From: Basidiobolus meristosporus CBS 931.73 | Taxonomy: Eukaryota; Basidiobolomycota; Basidiobolomycetes; Basidiobolales; Basidiobolaceae | Length of the DNA stretch: 64,000 bases | Direction: 5' to 3' | NCBI GenBank assembly: GCA_002104905.1 | Contig: MCFE01000360.1 | Coordinates: 23,341-87,340, forward strand | In this document: in pieces, positions 47,514 to 59,918 of the stretch | How positions within the stretch are numbered: position 1 is the stretch's first letter | Layout: each line of letters starts with the position of its first letter | Translations under genes and position numbers: made by a program | Notes under the pieces: model-generated | What the model was told of the DNA's origin: nothing | Seen by the model: only the letters and a program-made list of their open reading frames with translations | The model's database searches: none

Positions 47514-48227
47514 TACTGTCAGCTGGAAATGAAAGCTTCTAGGACTTTTGTTGCCATGGATGGTAGGACAAAGCCTTGTAGGGCAATACCTCTTGTAATA
47601 GCTGAGAAGCTTAACCAGGGATAATCAAGAATGAGCCTAGAGCTGGGGGATTTGATGAGCAAGCCACACAAGAGCAATTACTTGTGCAATTTGCACAGTA
47701 AGGGCTAGACACATCCATTTGTGCCTCAACTTTGGGAACCAACAGGATTTTAAGTGAGTTTGTACCTCAAGTTACTTATGTTTACTATGATATATTAATA
47801 GGGCTCAGTGACTTTTGAGAGCAATAAACACAGGATTCATCAAGGTAACAGTTCCAAAGTATTAGACAGAGGGTAAGTGAAAACCTTGAGGAATTAGAAG
47901 GTTAGCTTCAAGAGGAAGAATACAGACCACAAGCAACTGTATCAAGAATGCACCAGCACACCGTGCTGGATTCCTTACCATCCCTTACAATTCCTGCATG
48001 CTAGTGCATGTCAGTCTAGTCTATACCAACACCCTTCAGAAGAGCTCCCTGATTGAGTTGACATGTATCATATCAGCATTGTGCTTCAGGGCAAAACCTC
48101 CAGAACTTGCCAAACTGTGCATACAGACATGAGTTCATTGGAGCAAGCCAAGTTACATCAGCAGGTAACATCACAATGAGATCAGCCAAGGGCTATGCCC
48201 ACTCATTTGGTGGTGCCTGCATCTGTC
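47514..48227. other. CpG-poor repeat DNA
   Basis: No gene recognised. It ends at the G2 insertion site. Confidence 0.4.
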
Positions 48228-48595
48228 TGTTACAAGTCTTGGCATAAGAGTTGTAGAGGAATAGGGAGTTTAGCTAGTATTGTATTCACTAAAACTTGAA
48301 CTGATTTTTATTGAGGTTCCAGCAGCTCCTTATATACATTTTGCCAGATCAATTGCTGGCTAATTGCATTTCCTAATGTAGGTTGTGGCTGATGACTCAT
48401 TTGATTGCATCAGCATCACCTAATAAGAGCCTACTTAATATATCTATTTCTGTTTGATAAGGATCTGCTGATTCATTTGCTGACTAATGCTACTGATTTG
48501 ATAGATAATACTGATATACTGATAACCTACACATATACTAATTGATTTGACTAAAAACTGATCTAACTTAAACATTCAAGCGGCAGATTATAACA
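48228..48595 (-). repeat. G2 3' LTR
   Basis: 368 bp, TGTTA/TAACA ends. Confidence 0.95.
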
Positions 48596-48605
48596 TTCTC
48601 CCTTA

Positions 48606-51600
48606 CTAAAGTTGAGAGGGTCCTCCTGAATCTCTTTTCTTGTGATACCAATATCTTGATGGTTCAGTGTTATCAGCAAGTCTTGCAAGCATGAGTCTGT
48701 CCCTATGCACTAAGTCTTCCCGGATATTGCCTTGTTTGTCCACCAGTTGGTAAGCTGCAAATGGACATTCTCTGATGATCCTAAATGGTCCTGTCCATTG
48801 TGGCTCAAACTTCTTCCAAGTGTTGTTTCTTAGCAATACAAATTTCCCAACTGTCAATGCTTCTGGTGCTATAGTCTTATCAAATCTTTGCTTCATCTTT
48901 TCTGCACCTTGAGATACTTTGATCTGTGCCTATTGACGTCTTTGTTCCAGTTGCTGGTGTGTACTTGGCTGACTGAGTTCATCTTCTAAGGTGTCTGTAA
49001 GCTTTGGTTGTGTGAGATCTCCTGGAATCCTTGGTTCACATCCATACACTAAGTAAAATGGTGATTGCTGGGTGGTGTTGTGTACTCTGACTCTGCATGC
49101 AAAGAGTGCCTGGTCTATATACTCATCCCATCTACTGACAACTCCATTTGCATACTTGGTGAGCATTTTTCCAAATAATCCATTAAACTGCTCAGTGACT
49201 CCATTAGTTCTGGGGCAATATGCCAAGGTTTTCAAGTGTCTGATCTGCTGCATTTCCATGTAAGCCTTTAATGTCTTTGCCATAAAGTTTGCTCCCCTAT
49301 TAGATAAGATCTCCACAGGGCATCCAAGCTTCATCAGGATCTCATTGTAAATGAAACTTGCAACTTCTTGTTCACTGGCTATTGGTACAGCTTTAGCAAC
49401 TGGCCATTTGGTGGCATGGTCAATTGCTACTAGGATCCAATGGTTGCATTTCCTGGTGGTTGGCAGTCTTCCAATAAAGTCAATTCCCCATCTCTCAAAT
49501 GGTCTTACAGGCTCCAAAGGGAAGAGTTTGGCAATTCTTTGCAGCTGGCCTTGATTGATTTGGCAGTTTGGGCATGTTTTCACTAGCTTCTCAATATTGT
49601 GCTTCATTCTGGGCCACCATACTCTGGCTTTCACAAAGCTATAGGTTCCTTCAGTCCTAAGAGGTCCATATCCATTGTGTAACTTATGTATTAAATCCAG
49701 GTAAGAAACATAAGGGCAATAGGCAATAGGGCTTCCATAAACAATTTGGTAGAGTGTTTCATCCTGTACTACAAATTTGCTGGCTTCATCATGGATTATC
49801 TTCTTGATATCTTCATCCACCTCATTAGGAATGGCTTGGTCCTCCAAGTACTTTGGTAATAGGCTAGGCCAATCTGATTCATGCACCAAGTTGAGTTGTG
49901 CAACTTGATCTAATCTTGAAAAGGCGTCAGCAACCGTGTTGTTTTTTCCAGGGCAGTAGACAATCTCCAGGTCAAATTGCTGAATGTATTCACTCCATCT
50001 TGTCATTCTTCTAGAGAGTACCTTCTGAGTAAATATATACTTGAGGGAGGCATGATCAGTCTTCACAGTGCATTTGACTCCTTCAATATAGCATATCCAT
50101 ATCTTCAAACAGTGTATTATAGCAAGCATCTCCTTCTCATGGACTGGATAGTTTTGTTCTGCTGAGTTCAGTTTCTTGGTTTCAAAGGCAACAGGGTAGT
50201 CCTTTCCCTTGTGTTCTTGGCTCAGCACTCCACCAATTGCATAATCTGAAGCATCTGTGCACAGGGTGAACTCTTTTCTGAAGTCTGGTATTCTTAAGCT
50301 TGGCAGCTTAGCAAGTTCATCTTGAGCATCTGGAAGGCAGTCTCACAAGCTATGTCCCACTTGTAGGTATTGTCTGTCTTGAGGATATCAGTTAAAGGGG
50401 CTGCAATACTTGCAAAAGACTTGACAAATCTCCAATAATAGGAAACCATTCCAAGGAGTGATCTGAGTTCTGATATGCTATGGGGCTGCTTCAAATTCTT
50501 GATAACTTCAACCTTCTTAGGGTCTAAGGTCACTCCTGTGCTAGTCACTATGTGTCCTAGGCATTCAACGTGTTCCTTGAAGAATTCACACTTGGCTAGC
50601 TTGCCATAAAGCTTGTTCTCTCTTAGTTTCTTCAAGACCTTTTCAATGTGCACCATGTGATCCTTTTCTGTCTTGCTGTATATCAATATGTCATCCAGGT
50701 AGATTATCACAAACTTGTCTAAGTACTCCTGAAAGACAGTCTGCATCAGCATCATGAATGTTGCAGGGGCATTGGTGAGGCCAAAACTCATGACTAAGTA
50801 CTTGTAATGTCCATATCTGGTCCTGAATGCTGTCTTAGGGATATCTACTGGTTTCACCCTAATCTGGTTGTATCCTGACATGAGGTCAATCTTTCTGAAA
50901 ATAGTGGCTCCATTAAGTTGGTCCAAAAGCCCATCAATCCAAGGTATGGAGTACTTATTCTTGACAATATCTGAGTTCAGGGCTCTGTAGTCAAAGCACT
51001 TCCTAAGTGTTCCATCCTTCTTTTTCACAAAAAGCACTGGTGCTCCCCAAGGTGACTTGCTGAGTCTGATGTATCCTTGCTCCAATAGCTGATCAATTTG
51101 TCTCTTCATTTCCTCCAATTCCAATGGACTCATTCTGTAAGTTGTCTTGCTCACTGGAGGGCTATTGCCTGTGTCAAGGGTATGATCCACATCTCTGACT
51201 GGTGGTAGGCTTACAAGCTCATTTGGAAACACGTCTGAATATTTCTTCAAGAGAGTCTGGACCTGCTGGGGTGCTGGGGTAGAGGAATCCTCCTGTTAAA
51301 CCACCATGAGGAACATCTGGGTACCTTTTCTAAGTGCTCTACAGAACGGGGTCTTGCCAAGCTCACTTTTCTCACATGTACTGGAATTGACCAAGTTGAA
51401 ATACAGCCTGGCAGGTAATAGCTCATAGGTCTTGTTGTCCTTTTGGATCTGAGTAGCATGGGTTCTCCAGTTGATTGATGGATTACACCAAAATAGCCAG
51501 GTTTTTCCAAGTACAAGGTCAAACTTGCAGTTCCCAAATATATAAGCCTGTTGGTCTTCTTCATAGTCATTGATCTTCATTCTTACTGGCTGAGTAATAT

Positions 51601-52735
51601 GGTTGATTATGTGAGAGTTCCCATCAGCTGTTGAGACTGAAGTTGATTTGGTAGGTTCTGAGTTGATTCCAGCTTTCAGAGCAAATTGCTCTGACATGTA
51701 CTCATGCAATGCTCCTGAGTCAATCATGATCTTGGCAGGTACTCCATTGATTACTCCATTCAAGTATAATAGCTTTCCTGAGTTTGAGGCCATCTGGGAT
51801 AGGTGTTCTTCTGTCATGTGGAAGGTGAGTTCTGAGTCTTCTTCAAGTTCATCATTCATGTTACTATGCTCCAAGCCTCAATATGGCTAAAGGTTCTTGA
51901 TGGCTGGTGTCCATTTCTTCTCTGAGGGCAGTACTTGCAATATGTCCTTGCTGGTGGCAATTGAAGCAAAGTCCTTTCTTCTTACATTCTCCAAGGCAGG
52001 ATTCTTCTGCATAGCGTCTATTTCCATTAGTACTGCTTCTGACTGTCTTCTTTCATAATGATTGTAACCTTTCTGATTAGTCACTGTAGGCTTCCCAACT
52101 CCAAACATAGCTGAGTCATAGTCAATGGCAATCTTGATGGCTTCTTCGATAGTCTGAGGTCTTTGATAATTCACTTCCTTGCAAGTTCTTTCTTTCAACC
52201 CATCAATAAAGTACTCAACTTGATCCAGGGGGTCCATTCTTTCAATTTGTCCAAGTAGACATCTGTACTCATAGATGTATTCTTGAGCCATTCCTTTCTG
52301 TCTGAGTTTCTTTAACTTCCTTCTTAGTAGTGTCTGCTGGTGTGCAGGTTCAGGATCATCCTGAATTTCCAACACAAACTCATCCCCGGTAGAGATTGTA
52401 GAGCATCCCATCATAGTGGCTGACCTGATCTTGTTGTGGTACCACTGTAAAGCTGCATCTGCCAGGTAAGAAGCTGCATAATGCAACTTGCTTTCTGGAG
52501 CAATTCCTTTAGCTTTAAAAGCTTCTTCAATCTGAAAGAGCCAAGTCCCCAGGTTTTCATTGACTCTGCCATGGTACTGGTTGACCTTCACACTAGAGTT
52601 GCTCTTGACAGGGCTTTGCTGGCTCTGAGCCATGGTAGTCATTCCTTGTTGCTGTTGGCTGAGGATCTGGAGTAACTGTTGCTGTTGGGCCAGGATTTGC
52701 TGCATGGCATTCTTCCATTCTTGATTGTCCAACAT
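48606..52735 (-). pseudogene. G2 gag-pol, broken
   Basis: Same domain order as G1. Breaks: a one-base loss in gag near 51,970; protease DSGAL instead of DSGAS (51,707-51,709); TAA near 51,295; a one-base loss between RT and RNase H near 50,320, the same as in G1; integrase second Asp changed to Asn (LSNRGANF); TAG near 48,930. [10 protein letters not shown] of the RT is intact. Confidence 0.93.
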
Positions 52736-52793
52736 CTGGAGGGTGGTTTCTTCTTTCTTCAGGAGAGAGGTTTTGGGTATTTGCTGCTACCAA

Positions 52794-53160
52794 TGTTACA
52801 AGTCTTGGTATAAGAGTTGTAGAGGAATAGGGAGTTTAGCTAGTATTGTATTCACTAAAACTTGAGCTGATTTTTATTGAGGTTCCAGTAGCTCCTTATA
52901 TACATCTTGCCAGATCAATTGCTGACTAATTGTACTTCCTAATGTAGGTTGTGGCTGATTACTCTTTGATTGCATCATCATCACCCAATAAGATCCTACT
53001 TAATATATCTATTTCTGTCTGATAAGGATCTGCTGATTCATTTGCTGACTAATGCTACTGATTTGATAGATAATACTGATATACTGATAACCTAAACATA
53101 TACTAATTGATTTGACTAAGAACTGATCTAACTTAAACATTCAAGCGGCAGATCATAACA
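52794..53160 (-). repeat. G2 5' LTR
   Basis: 367 bp, the same ends and layout as the other family LTRs. Confidence 0.95.
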
Positions 53161-53959
53161 TGTCATTAAACCTGACAATAAGCAATTCAGCACACCCACA
53201 CTCCAGCATTGCACTCATTGACTAGGAGTCAAATTAATGACTACAAGTGCACAGGCAGCCAAGATTGTAGTCAGGAAGGTAGTAGTTCAGGCTTGCCAGG
53301 TGAGTATTGGGGAGTAATCAAAGGATGTTAGATCTAAAGAGAGTGCCAAAGTTAAGGCTATAAATCAATGCTACAGTGACTAAGACTAATCCAGAATTGC
53401 TAAGTCAGCATTTGGCTGTTGAACAATACCTCATAGGTCAATATTTTAGCAAGGCATACCTTCAAAATTGCACTTGCTTCTTAGTTGCCTGTAATACTTG
53501 CCATTCAACAGATTAGATATATTTACACTTGACTGAGGCTGAATGCAGTAATCAATAGCCTCCCAATATTTGTTGGCTGGTATGAGTTTCTTTAGAGGGG
53601 GTATTAGTGATATATATCTGGAGTGTTAACAATGCTTTCCACTAATGGCAGAGGGTTCCTGGCTTGTTGGGCACTTTGCAATGGTGGTATTTCCTGAATG
53701 ACTGCTATGCAACTGTCAGTGCATCCTGGTATCAGGATGATCTCTGAGTCATATGTTGCCAGCTGCATGATGGTTGTGCACTTGTGCCAAGTACACTGTA
53801 AATTGCATCATGGAATGATTTTGGCAAGAGGTGGTGGTAAATCATCTAAGTCCCCATTACTGATATTTGTGGAGAAATGTCACTTTGCTAGCCATATTAT
53901 CACATCATTTAGCAGTAGAAGTATTACTGGGCTCACTTGGCTCCGCAAAATAGTCTTGG
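53161..53959. other. CpG-poor repeat DNA
   Basis: No gene recognised. Confidence 0.4.
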
Positions 53960-54311
53960 TCTTTTGAATAGTGCTACATAGTGCCAGCCTGTTTACTGTG
54001 CTGGATTGATCTGGCCCATAATTTGTTGCATGATTCCAGTTATAGAATAAAGCTATTGGTAATCTCACTCCAGATTGCTAATGTAGCTCCAAACAGTACT
54101 TTTCTTACATTATTTACTCATCATTATGATTTACACACATTTCTTTCAGTCAATATCATCTTTTATGAATATATTATGCATTATAATATCTTAACTATTT
54201 TGCCTATTCTGCTGTTTTCTCTTTTGCCAGGATAAAAGTGCCACTGCCCTTAAGAAGGTCTGTTAATTCTGACTGGGAAGTTCTCCAAAATACTCTTGCT
54301 ATGGAACCTGC
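53960..54311 (-). mobile_element. Internally deleted copy of the Harbinger-like relic
   Basis: 53,960-54,220 matches 46,710-46,975, and 54,228-54,311 matches about 47,325-47,425. The roughly 350-bp segment between those blocks, which holds transposase coding sequence in the other copy, is absent here. This is the form expected of a non-autonomous derivative. Confidence 0.5.
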
Positions 54312-57300
54312 TGTAGTCAAGATTGGTTTAGCACTTTGACCAAATATTATGTCCAAGCTCTGCAGCTGCTACAGAATGCTCCTGAGTGTCTAGAAGCTCT
54401 GCATATTAGTACTACAGCTGCATTACTCCCACAAAGGTATAAATACTGAGCTTCTTATAAATAAACAATAGATCAGCTATTATCATTAATTCTTGATAAG
54501 TTCCATATATTCAAACTACACCCTAAATTGCAGTGGGTTATGAGCCCAATTCCCTTAATCTGATCTAATGTTGATATCTACCAGCAAACAGTGCAAAAAA
54601 ACATCTACCCTGCAAAGAAGAGTTTTGATGGAAAGTATAGCACACTTTGGAAAGTCAAGTTGCAGGTCCACTTCAGGAAAGGAACAGTAGAAGGACTTTA
54701 AAAGCTTCACCAGAAGGAGAGCCAGGCCTTAATGCAATATTTATTAACATGCAAGATTCCTTCATTGGACATATTCATGCCGCTAATATTGTCAACGCAG
54801 CAAGGGAATCCCTATAAAAGATCTTCAGAGTAAAGTTGGTATCAGGGAAGCTTTATTTAAAATGAAAGTTCTTTAGTATGAGGAAATAGCCAGAGGATGA
54901 CATGCTATAACACATCACCAGGATGGAGACACTGGCAGAAGGCTTCACAGTACTAATGCTGGTGAGGTTGATGACAAAAGATACTCTGTCTGCTAAGCAG
55001 CTGACCAGACAAGTGTGAGCAACTTGTACTTTCTTTTGAAAGCAGAGAAGACAATCTGATATTAGACTTTGTCACAAGAAGACTTCTTCATGTAGAACTC
55101 AATGGTAATGATTAAGCAAAGGAAATTGAAGATAATGCTACACTCAGCTCAGAAAGGCACACAGAAAAGAAGAGAAAGCAACAAAATCAAAGAAAACCTG
55201 TATGCTGCAGCTACAATAAGAAGCTGGGACACTGAGAAAGAGAATGCAAGAAGAGACAAGTAGACAAAAAACAGGAACTAGAGCAGGCAAACTATATATG
55301 TACAGATGCAAAGTTTTGGTAATTATACAAGTGAGTGCAAGTAACCAAAGTAATTATTGGTATATTCACTTTAAAACACTACAGCATATTTACAGTACAT
55401 TGGAGTTGTTTGACAACTTGATGACTCTTCCCATAAGACAGGTTTATCTGGGAGACAGCTCTGTACTGGAAGCTACTAACAGTGGGTTATACAAGTAAAT
55501 ATGAGTGATATCTCATGGTTATCAACAGCAAAACTCACTGATGCACTCTATGAGACCAGAATAGCTAAGAACCTACTCTTTGTCAGTAAATCAACTACTT
55601 AGGGACCAGAATTGGCTTTTACCAAGGTAAATTACTTGAATCTGAGAGAAAATACACAAAAATTAGCTTTGGGAAGCTTAGATCTAAATATATACAAGCC
55701 ACAGTGCAAGAGCCATGTACCAGAGTATTTCAACCTTACTAAAACTGATAAAGCCAACTGGGAGACATGACATAAAAGGCTAGGAAACAATGAGGGACCA
55801 ATAATGAGCCAATTGGCAAGAATTCAGGGAGTTCTGGGCATAAATTACTCAGCTCCAATCAAATGAAGTGCTTGTAAGGGATGATTATATACTAAATAAA
55901 CTAGGCAATGTTTCAGGAGCTCTGAAGGCATTTGCAATTATTTATGAATTTATTGATGATAGGACAAGATATCCAAGCGTGTACTTCATCAAGACAAATG
56001 ATGAAAAACACTCAAAGTTGCAACTAATGAGTAGGAATGGGATTTTTTTTGGCTATTGAAAAGATACCAAAGGGTATAGAGTGTACAATTGCAAAATTCA
56101 TAAGCTAATCATAAGCAGTGGCATTGAATTTGAGAAGAATTCAGATCAGAAAGCAAAAATCAGATCATTTGCTAGCTATCTAATGACACTATCACCACTA
56201 ATGAGGAAGATATATACCTGATTCAGTGAAGTATGAAAGAAAATTTACCAGTTCCAGAACAGTACATATTTCTATGGTAAGGGATCTACTTGAATAAGTC
56301 ATCTCCCTGGATATTGATGACAGACATCTAATGACCATCAAGAAACTTATATGTCAAGCCTCAGAAACTGGAACAAGCATTGTATATGCCACATGCTACT
56401 ATATGGCAACAAGCCATGCAAGAAGAGTACCAATACTTGTCAGTGCAAAAATGTAGAAACTGGTAGATTTACCAAATGGGGGAAAGCCAACAGGATGCAG
56501 ATGGTTCTATAAGCTCAAGATAATCTCAGATGGTACTGTTGATAAGTATAAAGCTAGATTGGAGGCTAAAGGCCATTCCCAGATCCTAAACAAAAAAAAT
56601 CAGATCTCTTAAGCAAGTTTGAGATGCAAGGTCTTGAAAAATTGGGTTGTTTTCTCAGAATTGAAGTCACATTTCACACACCTATGCAGAAAGTAGTTGT
56701 GATTCAGTCTAAGTACATGATAGATGTACTTAGACACTTCAAAATGAAAATTGCAAGCCTGCAGCAGCCCTTATGGACAATATCTTGAGTTTGAGCAAAT
56801 CTCAGCTGGTCTCAGGTGAAAACAGCTCAAATATGGGCCAAAACTTTTCCTATCAATCAATGGTAGAAGCCTGATTTACTTGATGGTGCCAACATTTACA
56901 GATATTTCTGTGTCAGTGGGAATAGTAAGTCAATATATGCAGAGCAATAGCTCTGCTCAAATTGCAGCAGTTAAGCAAATATCCAGATATCTGCAAGGTA
57001 CCATTGATATAGTTCTGGAATACTCTGAGCAACTAATATGCAGGGAGATTCAGATTGGGGCAGGGATCTAATTGACATTTACTCTATCATCAGATATGTT
57101 TTTCTATAGGCTGAAGTGGCTATTACCTGGAATTGCAAAAAATAACCAACTATGGCTCTATCTATGACTGATGCTGAATATATGGTAGTTTGACAAACAA
57201 CCAAGGAGGCTATATTGCCACAAAGTTATTCAAAGACTTGGATTCTATTTCTAATGAACCATCATGTACCAACAAGGATAATCACAGTTGTACCTCATTA

Positions 57301-57989
57301 GCTGAGAATCTGACTAACCATGCCAGAGCTAAGCACATTGATACAAAATACCACTTTGTGAGTGATGCTGCAGTACTAACTTAGTAGAGTAAGCTTACTG
57401 CCTGACTGACAAAATGGCAGTAGATATATTGATAGAACCACCAATAAAGCCACAATTGGAGAATCTTAGAGAGGAATTAGGAATAAGAAATTATTTAGTT
57501 GATGGGGGGTATAGAAATATTCAACAATTTGGTATCCTCTAGTGGCTCAAATTTACTGAACAATTCCAGACTAGTCCTAGTCACTGCAGGACTAACCTAC
57601 AGTACTAACTTTGTCACTTTCTTTCAGATCTATAATCCTATAATTATTCTCCTATAGTCAAGATCAAATTGGCACTTTTACCAAGCAGTATATAGTAACC
57701 CTGGAACAGTTACCAAATGCTCCAGATTGCTGAGAAACCCTCCTTGCTTAGTGTAACAGTTATATTGCTCCTATAGTGATATTCATTACTGAGCTTCTTA
57801 TGAAAAAACAACAGCTTGGCTATTATCACCACTTCCAGATGAGTTCCATATATCCAAGATACATCTTAAATTGCAAGATTCATGACCATGCCCTTACCTT
57901 GACACTTGTTAGATCCTACTAAACAAGTAATCTGCCAGCAAGTCCTGCAGCCACTGATTCTCATCAACTCAAATTTGCCACCTATCTTA
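54312..57989 (+). mobile_element. Ty1/copia LTR retrotransposon (decayed)
   Basis: LTR-like repeats at about 54,312-54,590 and about 57,653-57,989 share AGTCAAGAT, TACTGAGCTTCTTAT, GAGTTCCATATAT/AGTTCCATATAT and CCCTTA, but are strongly diverged. A GTTGATGGGGGG polypurine tract (about 57,500) follows the pol remnant. The precise LTR borders are uncertain; the right one may start just after that tract. Confidence 0.75.
54590..57530 (+). pseudogene. Ty1/copia gag-pol relic
   Basis: Recognisable pieces in order: a gag start (SFDGKYSTLWKVKLQVHF, about 54,623); a damaged zinc knuckle (55,205-55,250, one Cys lost and a stop inside); a protease-like stretch at 55,360; RT entry VDLPNGGKPTGCRWFYKLK and DKYKARLEAKGHSQ (56,459-56,583); SRYLQGTIDIVLEYS (56,980); RNase H PTMALSMTDAEYMVV (about 57,148) and HARAKHIDTKYHFV (57,316-57,360). 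Stops and frame changes occur throughout. Confidence 0.8.
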
Positions 57990-59536
57990 TGGTATCAGAG
58001 CAGAAATCCAATGGTAGTTTCATTGGTACATGGGCCTAAATCACTGTCCAACCTGGATGGCTACCAGTTTCCATTGCTAGCTGGATATTGCAAGCCTTCC
58101 AGCAAGGTATTAGTAAATGGCATCATATCAAAGACATAATATCAACAGCATTGGAGATGTCCCAACCATCAGTAAGACAGCCAGCCTTTGGTGGCACAAT
58201 TAATGGCATTACTGTTAAGTATGTGAGATCCAGTGGATATACTTGGCAAGTCACACACATTATTGGTAATCAAAACAAACTCTAAGTGCATCATCTTCCC
58301 ACAGAGAGAACATACAGAAGTCAGCATGCAATTGGAGCAATGCTGGCAGGTAAAAGACCTTGACCAGAATATGGAATTATATGAAGTCAAGTATACACTG
58401 GATGGAGGGTATCTGTTGCAGTAAAAGCCCTTCACTGGGAGTAGTGCATTTGCTTTTCACAATATTCCTATGCTAATGATCAGGTTGTGTAAGAGACAGA
58501 TCAGCCTTAATCAGCCCTTCAGGATACCAGAGAAATTTCAAAAAATTGTCAAGTTATAATATAACTTTTACTACCAAAAGCACTTCTAACAGGCTCCAAT
58601 CAGTGTTCATACTCCCATGATGACATTGAAGGAGTATTTGCCAACATATGGATTACCAATGCCAACTTGACACAAGTACAGCATTTATGCAAGGAGTCTG
58701 TAATGGGACTTAAGTGGGTATACTACTAGGATAATGCTGAACATGTAAATCACTGGCACTACTGTATCCATACTCCACTCCATCTTGCTTGGTATGTGAA
58801 TAATATTGGGCCTTGCTTCACCTTTTGGGAGTTTCCTTTGGGACAGAGTTGTGGGGTGATAGGAAGACCACTCAGGTTGCAGGTACTACCATGTCTCAAT
58901 CCCATCTAGAATGTAATATTTGGGGCTGTAAAGGATGTGATGAGTTGGCACATGAAGGACAGCCAGGAAATGTTGGAAAATACTGAGCACAAACATGTAC
59001 ACAGAGACACCTATGTCTTGAGCACTAGGAAGCTAGGCAACCCCAATGTATAAGTGATTAGCTAAGTTATGCAAAGTTGGATTGGGCACAACAAGAGACT
59101 AGTTTTTATTAGGACAACTTTGCCAAGATATGCCATGTTTCTCTTGGTCACAAGCCAATATCTACACCATTCAATACAGAACTCACACAAATATGAATCA
59201 ACACACAGGTATAAGGAGGACTAGAATACAGCAGGAAGAATGGATTAACTGGCTTAATACCAAAAAGCTCTTTGAAGATATTTGGGATGCATTCATGTCA
59301 AAAGTGGTAGCAAACAAGCATATGTTTGCAAGATGTTTATGTTAACATCAGTACAAGGAATATGGCAATTTTACAAGCATCACCCTAAAAAGCCATAGGT
59401 TGAGGTGATAATGTATTTTAGTTGCTGCAGGTATGTGTTTACAAGCAGGTTGGTAAGCAGGAGGCCAAAGATTCTTTGATTCAAACTCCATGAGGAATAC
59501 CCTGGGTAGTAATGTGTAAGCAAATAAAGAGAGATG
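57870..59536 (+). mobile_element. Composite transposon relic, copy B (Plavaka/TNP2-like)
   Basis: Homologue of 32,870-34,830. An intact TGGTATCAGAGC primer-site motif lies at 57,990-58,001, followed by MVVSLVHGPKSLSNLDGYQF. The transposase-like part near 58,700-58,880 reads EHVNHWHYCIHTPLHLAWYV and NIGPCFTFWEFPLGQ, then GVIGR, with stops. G3 is inserted at its right end, where copy A continues (AATAAAGAG...). Confidence 0.5.
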
Positions 59537-59540
59537 GTCC

Positions 59541-59908
59541 TGTTACAAGTCTTGGTATAAGAGTTGTAGAGGAATAGGGAGTTTAGCTAGTATTGTATTC
59601 ACTAAAACTTGAACTGATTTTTATTGAGGTTCCAGCAGCTCCTTATATACATTTTGCCAGATCAATTGCTGACTAATTGTATTTCCTAATGTAGGTTGTG
59701 GCTGATGACTCATTTGATTGCATCATCATCACCCAATAAGATCCTACTTAATATATCTTTTTCTGTCTGATAAGGATCTGCTGATTCATTTGCTGACTAA
59801 TGCTACTGATTTCATAGATAATACTGATATACTGATAACCTAAACATATACTAATTGATTTGACTAAAAACTGATCTAACTTAAACATTCAAGCGGCAGA
59901 TCATAACA
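59541..59908 (-). repeat. G3 3' LTR
   Basis: 368 bp, TGTTA/TAACA ends. Confidence 0.95.
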
Positions 59909-59918
59909 TTCTCCCCTA

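Larger units (their letters stand above)
48228..53160 (-). mobile_element. Ty3/gypsy LTR retrotransposon G2 (decayed)
   Basis: Full-length, minus orientation, with 4-bp target duplications TGTC at 48,224-48,227 and 53,161-53,164. It has the same LTR ends as G1. The primer-binding site on the minus strand is TGGTAGCAGCAA, one base after the 5' LTR (52,794 side). Confidence 0.95.

Noticed and set aside
49072-49554. Plus-strand frames inside G2 (also 60664-60867 in G3)
   Set aside because: Antisense shadows of the integrase region that recur in each gypsy copy.
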